From DATKMG01 sp035541995 (GTDB lineage: Bacteria > Acidobacteriota > Terriglobia > Versatilivoradales > Versatilivoraceae), in assembly GCA_035541995.1 (NCBI GenBank), contig DATKMG010000066.1:1-9991 (forward strand): a stretch of 9,991 bases of DNA. Direction: 5' to 3'. The position numbers were made by a program, and so were the translations under genes. Under the pieces are notes generated by a model, which saw only the letters and a program-made list of their open reading frames with translations, was not told where the DNA came from and searched no databases. Positions 1 through 4,981 of this stretch are shown one piece after another (position 1 is the first letter of the stretch; each line of letters begins with the position of its first letter).

Positions 1-1
1 T

Positions 2-223
2 GCTCTGCAGAAAATGGAAGTCCCATCTCGGCTCATCATTTATTCTGACGCAGGTCATTGGCCCAGCTGGTACGAAATGGCGCTGTACTATACAGCTCAT
101 CTGGAATGGTTTCATCAATACTTGGGCGGCGGGGCCCCTCGATGGACAAGCCAACAGTTCCTACGTAATGAAGTATTCGACTGGAAAGCCGGGAAACAAG
201 AGGCCAAAGACCAGAAACCGTAG
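2..223 (+). CDS. S9 family (prolyl oligopeptidase-type) peptidase, C-terminal fragment cut by the window edge
   Basis: Only the last ~73 codons are present. The frame is open from base 2 and ends at TAG 221-223. It reads ALQKMEVPSRLIIYSDAGHW and then a Tyr/Trp-rich helix with HLEWFHQYLGG. This matches the C-terminal end of alpha/beta-hydrolase S9 peptidases, where a 'VPSRLxxYxDxGHW' strand carries the catalytic His (here codon 56-58), followed by a helix of the type 'hxEWhxxYLG'. The Ser and Asp of the triad lie upstream, outside the window. The internal ATG at 14 is not a start, because the homologous sequence continues upstream of it. Such enzymes cleave short peptides after Pro or other residues and are often exported in Acidobacteriota. 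The family call rests on the pattern and is fairly secure; the exact subfamily cannot be given. Confidence 0.72.
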   Translation, partial: ALQKMEVPSRLIIYSDAGHWPSWYEMALYYTAHLEWFHQYLGGGAPRWTSQQFLRNEVFDWKAGKQEAKDQKP

Positions 224-552
224 CCAGTTCAGCAACCGCCAATTGACCAGGAGATAGCAGCCAGACAAAGCTGTAAGTCTTAGAAATATTGAACCTTCGG
301 TACCCCTTTCTTTCATGGCTCTCATTACCCCAAACGCCTCACACGAAAAGAACCTTGTCAACCCCCAGTTGGTAGCAAATCCAAATGCCACCTCGGAAAC
401 TCAACGGCTAATAGCCGTCAAATGATCTCCTTTGTTTTTACTCCCTCTGGGCCAAGGCCTCATGTTCCACTACAGCTTGGATCGAAATTTCTGTAACTCA
501 TTTCAAATGTCGTGCGTCAAGTTAATAAATTGGGACCATTAAGGGGAAGACA
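224..552. other. intergenic region, no gene seen
   Basis: No convincing coding frame on either strand; the minus-strand frame across 161-391 is compositionally random and overlaps the peptidase end. An AT-rich TTAATAAAT at 522-530 could contribute a -10 for the next gene, but no good -35 is found at the right distance. AAGGGG at 541-546, 6 nt before the ATG at 553, is a reasonable ribosome binding site for the next gene. Confidence 0.5.
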
Positions 553-1248
553 ATGAAGAGTTATTCATTGGGACTGTCTCTCATCATCATCTTATCAGGC
601 TCAACCACGGCATTGGGGAAGCAGGAGGCAAAGCCAAATCTTTCGGGAGTGTGGGTGCTCGACAAAGACAAAAGCAACTTAAAAGCTCCCTCAATGAGCA
701 CCCAAGGCACTTCCGCGGGAGGGGCTCAGGCCAGCCATGGAAGCAATTCGGGCAGCAGTGGAGGTCACGGCGGAGGGATGGGTGGTTCACACAGGGGCGG
801 CATGGGTGGATCCGGCAGAGGAGGGAGTTCCCCCAGGCAGTCAGGAGGGAGCGGTTCCGGCAACGCCAGGATGGACATTGATGTTTACCAAATAGGAGAA
901 ATTGCCGACAAGCTGACAATCCTGCACGCCGACCCGGCCATCTTAATCACCCAAAGTTACAGCACAGGTGATAAAGAGGAAACCCAACAGTGGAAATACA
1001 GCGCAGATGGAAAGTCCTACCAACGAAAAATGCCGGACGGAGGCATTGTCAAATCGATGACTCATTGGGAGGGAACACAATTGGTAACCAAATGCAAAGA
1101 GCAGGCGACCCTAGGAGCGTTGGAGATAACCGAGATGCGAAGCCTCTCTGCAGACGGAAAAACCTTGACAATAAAACTCATCAATAAAGGCAATTCTTCA
1201 AACTGGACCCAAACGGCCGTCTACAGCAAAGCCGCTGAAGACCAATGA
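553..1248 (+). CDS. secreted protein of unknown function with Gly/Ser-rich linker
   Basis: 231 aa. The ATG at 553 is preceded by AAGGGG with a 6-nt gap. Residues 1-22 form a signal peptide (MKSYSLGLSLIIILSGSTTALG), so the product is probably exported. Residues 27-42 hold PNLSGVWVLDKDKSN, a motif common at the N-terminus of exported Acidobacteriota proteins ('xLSGxWxLDxxKS', lipocalin-like fold suspected). Residues 53-104 are a low-complexity Gly/Ser/His/Arg linker with several GGMGGS-like repeats. Residues 107-228 form a compact domain rich in beta-strand pattern (LTILHADPAILITQSY, QWKYSADGKSYQRKMPDGG, LEITEMRSLSADGKTLTIKL). This looks like a small beta-barrel interrupted by the linker, since the 'W.LD..KS' strand and the later strands normally lie close together. 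No catalytic motif is visible. It converges on the minus-strand gene ending at 1341, 92 bp away. Coding is well supported; function is unknown. Confidence 0.75.
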   Translation: MKSYSLGLSLIIILSGSTTALGKQEAKPNLSGVWVLDKDKSNLKAPSMSTQGTSAGGAQASHGSNSGSSGGHGGGMGGSHRGGMGGSGRGGSSPRQSGGSGSGNARMDIDVYQIGEIADKLTILHADPAILITQSYSTGDKEETQQWKYSADGKSYQRKMPDGGIVKSMTHWEGTQLVTKCKEQATLGALEITEMRSLSADGKTLTIKLINKGNSSNWTQTAVYSKAAEDQ

Positions 1249-1340
1249 TTACAGGTTGATTGAAGTTCCTTTCCGCCCACCGTAAAGTGTGCGCATGCCC
1301 TGTTTCGTTTCTAAATGGAGTCACGACATGCCTCATTCTC

Positions 1341-2306
1341 TCAGTGGTGGTGGGAGATTCCACCATGTGCATAGCCCCCTCCGTGGTAGTAGCCTCCGTG
1401 ATAATAGTAATGTGGGTACGAATGGAAGTAGATACTCGAACCGAAATAGAATCCCGGATAAAAGCCATAGTAGGAATAGGGTGAATAGTACCCACCGTAG
1501 TAGTACGGAGAATAGTAGCCTCCATAGTAAGTGGGTGGGGGTGGTGGCCCCGGTGAAGAGCCCCTTTGGACCAGCCTCGGCTGATCGTAGTCCTCCTGGG
1601 TCACCGGTTGATATGCTGCGCTTGAAGCTCCAGTTGAAATTGTGAGAGGGGCTTCCAGTCGGAAGGTCAAGACATCTTCAGGGTATACAACCGTGGGCTT
1701 GCCTCGTGTCACCAGAACCCCGATCGTTGCAGCGGCAGCGCCCGCTATCGCCCCGATGCCCGCTCCAACCCCACCTTCTGCGGCGGCGCCAATCGCAGCA
1801 CCGATTCCTGTAGTTGCCGCAATCGCGCTCGCATCTCGACCCATTGAGGTTCCACCCCTTTGCTCTATCAGTGTCGTTCTCACAGGTACCTGCCGGCCGT
1901 CAACCAGACCGAGCTCGGTAAGTTGCAGTCCGAGTCGCGAAGTTCCTTTCACCCTGCCGGCCATGTCAGCGGCTGTTATCACACCCCCAACCATCTGGCC
2001 ACGACGGGCAACGACACGCCCATCCGCTACCAATGGTTGAGCAAGAGAGGCAGTGAACGGATCACCGGGTTTGTTGTGATCGCTCGAGAGCACCTGGTCG
2101 ACTCGAATTGAGATCCAAGTGCCCGCGGGTAATGTGAGATTCGGCGGCAGGGGGAGCGGGTCTACCGGCTGTCGTCCCCCAAAGCGGTGCCATCCGCTGG
2201 AGGGCGGCTCACTCGATTGATCAGGTTCCTGCGCCAGTCCGGTTAGAGCACCCACTATCGATACTACCAGTAACATCACGAGAATTCGTCTCTTATGTAT
2301 TAGCAT
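1341..2306 (-). CDS. secreted glycine-zipper protein with Tyr/Gly/His-rich C-terminal tail
   Basis: 321 aa from the ATG at 2306. This start is chosen over the in-frame ATG at 2351 because GGAGG lies 7 nt before it and it gives a clean signal peptide (MLIHKRRILVMLLVVSIVGALTGLAQ). Residues 57-150 form a conserved domain: LPAGTWISIRVDQVLSSD, GDPFTASLAQPLVADGRVVA, then RVKGTSRLGLQLTEL. This pattern recurs in exported Acidobacteriota proteins and resembles the beta-rich part of TrbI/VirB10-like proteins. Residues 167-199 are a Gly/Ala zipper (GIGAAIGAAAEGGVGAGIGA...), able to form a hairpin in a membrane. Residues 206-218 close the domain (VVYPEDVLTFRLEAP). Residues 253-321 are a PPPPP stretch followed by an extreme tail of Tyr, Gly, Pro and His in which YYGGYYSPY occurs twice, ending in HHH. 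Envelope location is inferred; the role is unknown. Confidence 0.8.
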   Translation of the reverse strand: MLIHKRRILVMLLVVSIVGALTGLAQEPDQSSEPPSSGWHRFGGRQPVDPLPLPPNLTLPAGTWISIRVDQVLSSDHNKPGDPFTASLAQPLVADGRVVARRGQMVGGVITAADMAGRVKGTSRLGLQLTELGLVDGRQVPVRTTLIEQRGGTSMGRDASAIAATTGIGAAIGAAAEGGVGAGIGAIAGAAAATIGVLVTRGKPTVVYPEDVLTFRLEAPLTISTGASSAAYQPVTQEDYDQPRLVQRGSSPGPPPPPTYYGGYYSPYYYGGYYSPYSYYGFYPGFYFGSSIYFHSYPHYYYHGGYYHGGGYAHGGISHHH

Positions 2307-2313
2307 CGTTCCA

Positions 2314-2318
2314 CCTCC
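2314..2318 (-). promoter_or_regulatory. ribosome binding site that fixes the start of the glycine-zipper gene
   Basis: GGAGG on the minus strand, 7 nt before the ATG at 2306. The upstream in-frame ATG at 2351 lacks such a site and would put 15 non-hydrophobic residues before the signal peptide. Confidence 0.7.
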
Positions 2319-2338
2319 GAGTTGACCACTACTTCCTA

Positions 2339-2355
2339 TGGCATTTTCCATGCCA
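2339..2355. promoter_or_regulatory. perfect 6-bp inverted repeat at the presumed transcription start
   Basis: TGGCAT, a 5-nt spacer and ATGCCA, abutting the candidate -10 box of the glycine-zipper gene. Its position suits an operator or a leader hairpin, but no regulator is known and a 6-bp repeat can arise by chance. Confidence 0.3.
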
Positions 2356-2385
2356 AATATAAATGCCCTAGAATGTTGTTCTGAA
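2356..2385 (-). promoter_or_regulatory. candidate sigma-70 promoter of the glycine-zipper gene
   Basis: On the minus strand, TTCAGA (2380-2385) and TATATT (2356-2361) are separated by 18 bp. The -10 matches consensus at 5 of 6 positions and the -35 at 4 of 6. Transcription would begin near 2349, giving a leader of about 40 nt before the ATG at 2306. Found by eye only. Confidence 0.35.
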
Positions 2386-2569
2386 GGGGACCGCGCTGGC
2401 TAAGTACAGCCATATTGGCTGAATTCAACCACCACTGCGAATCGATTCCCGATTGGGGGGCATTTCCAGAGTTGAACAGAAGTGCGCTAAGAAGCCCGAT
2501 GGAGGCCAGCATTCAAGACGGGTAGTAATGAGAGCAGAAATTATTAGCAGGGATTGAGAAGCTGGAATT

Positions 2570-3080
2570 TCACTCAGGCGAGCCGACAAGCTCAGTCGTC
2601 GTCAGCTTTACATCCGCTGTAAACCGCCTGAAGTTAGAGTAGGTCGACTCAGTCTCCAGAAAGTACTTGCCCGAACGACCTTGATACAAAATCGTTCGGA
2701 AGCTACTCGGCAAAATGACGCCGTCCGGTCCCGGCTTGTATTCCTTGATCCATGAATTCAATGGCTTCTTGAGGATTACTTGGGAGACTGACGACATAAT
2801 AGTCAGAGACGATTGTGCGCTGTTTGATTACTTTTCCCTTTCTGTCGTACCTCTTCTGGATTTGCTTTTCCTCGACCACAAATTGGCGAAATTCTTTGTA
2901 ATAGGCCAGGCAGCAAGCGTTCGCCTTGTCAAGCAGGGCTTCAATATACGGATCTCTTGGGACCGTCGATCCTGGAGTTACTTGTGCCAGAATGGAATGG
3001 GACAGAGGGCAGGAGTTCCAATTCGTCCAAAGGAAGGTTGATAGGAAAAAGCAACTGGCAAGCCTCATGACCGTTTTCAT
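2570..3080 (-). pseudogene. broken gene for an exported protein, with frameshift and probable internal deletion
   Basis: Two minus-strand frames overlap. The first, from the ATG at 3080 (MKTVMRLASCFFLSTFLW..., a signal peptide ending near ILA-Q), runs through a helix (YIEALLDKANACCLAYYKEFRQFVVEEKQIQ), then VIKQRTIVSDYYVVSLPSNPQEAIEF, and stops at 2703. The second, shifted, frame carries WIKEYKPGPDGVILPSSFRT, then ETESTYSNFRRFTADVKL, and stops at 2570. In exported Acidobacteriota proteins I recall, a helix-plus-'EE' start is joined by well over 100 residues to a terminus of the type 'GIRFPS...TTxLYxDYxFFxVET'. Here the two ends nearly touch, with the join between about 2740 and 2790. I infer a remnant that lost its middle and its frame. 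The ribosome site before 3080 is weak (AGAAAAGAAA). An assembly error could explain the frame change but not the missing middle. Function of the family is unknown to me. Confidence 0.5.
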
Positions 3081-3349
3081 TTTGATTTCTTTTCTGATTG
3101 GATGCGTACCCACCGAAAACACATCTTTGCCCACAGGGGCGATAAACTTCACGCCCAATTCGCATTCCAGCATGCCGTGTATCACGAATTAAAAAACCTC
3201 CGTAACCGAGGTTATCACAAGTGGCTCAACCCAATACCCATCAATCCAGACTCGGGCTTCCAATCTTGAAACGATCCGTGATGTCGTTTATTACAGCCAA
3301 TCAAGAGAATCTCACCTTAATGACCCAAGGGAACGAAGGATGCTTTAAT
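3081..3349. other. intergenic region downstream of the metallopeptidase
   Basis: Contains the candidate minus-strand terminator at 3191-3213. The first broken-gene frame extends as far as 3185 but the part before 3080 has no protein-like character. The rest (3214-3349) shows no gene or clear signal. Confidence 0.4.
3191..3213 (-). terminator. weak intrinsic terminator after the metallopeptidase gene
   Basis: Read on the minus strand: AACCTC, a 7-nt loop GGTTACG, GAGGTT, then four further T residues. The 6-bp stem is short and half AT, but the stem plus T-run geometry fits a Rho-independent terminator. It lies about 135 bp past the stop of the gene at 3350-3991 and before the start of the broken gene, so it would separate the two transcripts. 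Confidence 0.4.
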
Positions 3350-3991
3350 CTACTTACCTCCTGCAGGATGGCTGTTTCGCAGTGAGATGCTGTGGCGCAT
3401 CTGCTCGGCCTGTTCCGGGGTAAACGCCAGGGTCGTCGACTGGGCCTTCTTAAAGTCTGCGCCCAGGAAGCGGGGGCGCATGATCCCATTCTCGGAATGC
3501 GAGTTCGGTCCCAGCAAGGCGTGGCCAAGTTCATGGGCAATAGTGATTCCAAGGACGACTGGGTAGGTGGCTTCCCCGCTCCGGGCAATCTCCTCGGTTC
3601 TTTCAGTGACGATAGTCGCTTGAGAACCTGCGGCGAAGCCGAACAAGGAATTTCGAAACCCCTCACCCCGGGCATCAAACCTTGGCACAATCTTGACCAC
3701 CAGGTCTGAAGGAGCTGGGGTCCAGGCACATGGCTCAGGGTTAGGGGCATTCCTGGAAGACGGGGTGCAATCTGCCCATTGGAGTTGGATTCCCGCACGA
3801 AGGAAGAAATCTGCCACTTGTCTTTGGGTTCTGGCCAGCGTCCAGGCGGGGATTTGGGCATAGTTGTAAACGTGAACAGTGATGCTTAACTTGACCTTGG
3901 GGGATCTGGGAGCCGCCAGAATTGCATTGCCTGATAGTTCCATCGCAGCAGCGAGTATTAGGGTTAAAGCCTGCATGAGGGGCTTATTCAT
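3350..3991 (-). CDS. secreted metzincin-like zinc metallopeptidase
   Basis: 213 aa from the ATG at 3991, preceded by AGGAGG with a 9-nt gap. Residues 1-27 form a signal peptide ending AILAA. Residues 34-60 (LSITVHVYNYAQIPAWTLARTQRQVADFF) and LQWADC form the N-terminal strand-helix unit that sets up the catalytic domain. The zinc site is HELGHALLGPNSHS: H153, E154, H157 and a third candidate ligand H165, spaced HExxHxxxGxxxH, one residue longer in each gap than the classical metzincin HExxHxxGxxH. M171 in GIMRPRF follows, in the place of the metzincin Met-turn. C75 and C88 could form a disulfide. The residues just before HE (TYPVVLGITIA) form the active-site helix. The product should be an extracytoplasmic protease; its substrate is unknown. 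A minus-strand frame at 3301-3861 in another phase is only a shadow. Confidence 0.8.
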   Translation of the reverse strand: MNKPLMQALTLILAAAMELSGNAILAAPRSPKVKLSITVHVYNYAQIPAWTLARTQRQVADFFLRAGIQLQWADCTPSSRNAPNPEPCAWTPAPSDLVVKIVPRFDARGEGFRNSLFGFAAGSQATIVTERTEEIARSGEATYPVVLGITIAHELGHALLGPNSHSENGIMRPRFLGADFKKAQSTTLAFTPEQAEQMRHSISLRNSHPAGGK

Positions 3992-4000
3992 GGGGTCTGA

Positions 4001-4006
4001 CCTCCT
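4001..4006 (-). promoter_or_regulatory. strong ribosome binding site of the metallopeptidase gene
   Basis: AGGAGG on the minus strand, 9 nt before the ATG at 3991; it supports this start. Confidence 0.65.
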
Positions 4007-4007
4007 G

Positions 4008-4029
4008 GAATCCTGGAATTCGAGGATTC
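4008..4029. promoter_or_regulatory. perfect 7-bp inverted repeat just upstream of the metallopeptidase ribosome site
   Basis: GAATCCT (4008-4014), an 8-nt spacer containing GAATTC, and AGGATTC (4023-4029). It starts 2 nt from the AGGAGG of the minus-strand gene, so a hairpin in the messenger could affect access to that site, or the DNA could be an operator in this divergent intergenic region. No regulator is known. Confidence 0.3.
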
Positions 4030-4151
4030 AGGCCGACCCGTCACCCACTGCTGCTGGAACCTTTGAAGCTTTCGATCAATTCGACGCGATCAAAGCCATT
4101 CTGTCCTCACCCCCTTCATGTGAAAAACAGTCCCCGAAACTATCATTGGCT

Positions 4152-4161
4152 GTGATATATT
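4152..4161 (+). promoter_or_regulatory. candidate extended -10 promoter of the sigma factor gene
   Basis: TGTGATATATT contains TG-n-TATATT, with TATATT at 4156-4161 matching the -10 consensus at 5 of 6 positions and a TG extension at 4153-4154. No good -35 is seen, as is usual for extended -10 promoters. The start would lie near 4168, giving a leader of about 35 nt. Confidence 0.35.
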
Positions 4162-4202
4162 CGTTTCAATCGACATAGGCTCATGAGTACAAAGGAGGGC
4201 CT

Positions 4203-4766
4203 ATGGCACACGCGATTTCTCCCGACGTCACCCAGTTGCTGCTCTCCTGGAGTGAGGGTAACTCCGGCGCTTTGGAGCAGTTGATACCTCTGGTAAGGAA
4301 GGAACTTCAGTGGCTGGCTCATGCTTATATGCGGCGGGAACATGCCGGCCATCTGCTTCAAACCACGGCTCTAGTCAATGAGGCCTATCTGCGGCTGGTC
4401 GATGCGCGATCGCTGAAGTGGCAGAACCGGGCCCATTTCTACGGTATCTCCGCCAAACTTATGCGCCAGATCCAGATATTGATGGAGTATGCCCGCGCGG
4501 AGCATTCTCAGAAACGCGGTGGCGGCGCCTGCACCCTCTCTCTGGAAGAGTCAGCCGTTGTTTCTAAAATGCCGGATTCCAACTTGCTGGCTTTGGATGA
4601 GGCCTTGAACGATCTGGAGCAGTTCGACCAGCGGAAAGCCAGAATCGTGGAAATGCGCTTTTTCGGAGGACTGAGTGTGGAGGAGACGGCGGAAGTGTTG
4701 AAGGTCTCTCCGATCACAGTGATGCGGGAATGGAACAAGGCCAAGGCTGGCTGTATCAGGCGGTAA
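4203..4766 (+). CDS. ECF RNA polymerase sigma factor (TIGR02999-type), C-terminus altered by a 1-nt shift
   Basis: 187 aa as read. The ATG at 4203 has AGGAGG ending 4 nt before it. Region 2 spans about residues 22-105: ELQWLAHAYMRREHAGHLLQ, then TALVNEAYLRLVDARSLKWQNRAHFYGISAKLMRQI, then YARAEHSQKRGGG, all typical of the TIGR02999/PF07638 ECF group. Region 4 spans about 128-187 and contains the helix-turn-helix LSVEETAEVLKVSPITVMREWNKAKA. The family normally continues W-L-Y. Here the frame reads A182-G-C-I-R-R-stop, while the next frame from TGG at 4748 reads WLYQAVKKEE with a stop at 4778-4780. One base has evidently been lost near 4746-4748, either in the genome or in the assembly. The HTH is retained, so the shortened protein may still work. 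It directs RNA polymerase to a small regulon and pairs with the kinase downstream. Confidence 0.88.
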   Translation: MAHAISPDVTQLLLSWSEGNSGALEQLIPLVRKELQWLAHAYMRREHAGHLLQTTALVNEAYLRLVDARSLKWQNRAHFYGISAKLMRQIQILMEYARAEHSQKRGGGACTLSLEESAVVSKMPDSNLLALDEALNDLEQFDQRKARIVEMRFFGGLSVEETAEVLKVSPITVMREWNKAKAGCIRR

Positions 4767-4835
4767 AAAAAGAAGAGTGATGGTTTGAGGAAGGGGAAAT
4801 TAGATCTGATCCATTGATCACGAATCACTTATTTG

Positions 4836-4864
4836 ATGACACCCGAACGGGGGAAGACAAATTG
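4836..4864 (+). repeat. second, upstream copy of the kinase start sequence
   Basis: 4836-4864 aligns with the kinase start at 4982-5009 with one 1-nt gap: about 23 of 28 aligned bases match, including ATGAC and CCCGAACG. Both read Met-Thr-Pro-Glu-Arg. The upstream copy runs into a stop (TGT AGG ATG GGT TAG) inside the repeat that follows. It is either a relic of the original gene start, a flanking duplication linked to insertion of the repeat, or the remnant of a second kinase gene. Confidence 0.5.
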
Positions 4865-4958
4865 TAGGATGGGTTAGCTCGCAGAGCGTAACCCATCCGC
4901 TTGGCGTGAGGTTGTCTCTTTTGATGCGTTACGCGCTGGCGCACTAACGCATCCTACA
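4863..4958. repeat. REP-like element made of two hairpins in an inverted pair
   Basis: First hairpin: GGATGGGTTAGCTC (4867-4880), loop GCA, GAGC, a bulged G, TAACCCATCC (4889-4898). Second hairpin: GATGCGTTA (4923-4931), a GCGC/GCGC inner stem, TAACGCATC (4945-4953). The outer ends TGTAGGATGGGTTA and TAACGCATCCTACA are inverted copies, matching at 13 of 14 positions. The wording 'TGTAGG(A/G)TG(C/G)GTTAG...CGTAACCCATC' is familiar as a dispersed palindromic repeat in several bacterial phyla (from memory). It sits between the sigma factor and the kinase and ends only 23 nt before the kinase ATG. Confidence 0.7.
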
Positions 4959-4981
4959 TTAAACCACTCTCCAGTAATTCT

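Larger units (their letters stand above)
2307..2569. other. intergenic region between glycine-zipper gene and broken gene
   Basis: Apart from the candidate promoter and inverted repeat next to 2340-2385, it holds a small palindrome at 2407-2421 (CAGCCA, TAT, TGGCTG) without a T-tract, which is weak evidence for a terminator of the upstream broken gene. No coding frame is seen. Confidence 0.4.

Noticed and set aside
1642..2040. Plus-strand open frame of 132 codons rich in Pro, Ala and Ser
   Set aside because: It is antisense to the Gly/Ala zipper part of the minus-strand gene; its composition is the mirror of that repeat and it has no ribosome site.
3301..3861. Minus-strand open frame of 186 codons overlapping the metallopeptidase
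   Set aside because: Same strand, other phase; Arg/Pro/Ser-rich without any motif, while the 3350-3991 frame has a signal peptide, ribosome site and zinc motif.
4740..4780. Programmed ribosomal frameshift in the sigma factor
   Set aside because: There is no slippery heptamer at the shift site; the A7 run lies after the original stop, so a base deletion or sequence error is simpler.
4863..4958. Considered as a CRISPR repeat or an RNA gene
   Set aside because: The two units are inverted rather than direct, there are no spacers, and the folding fits a REP-like element better than a known structured RNA.
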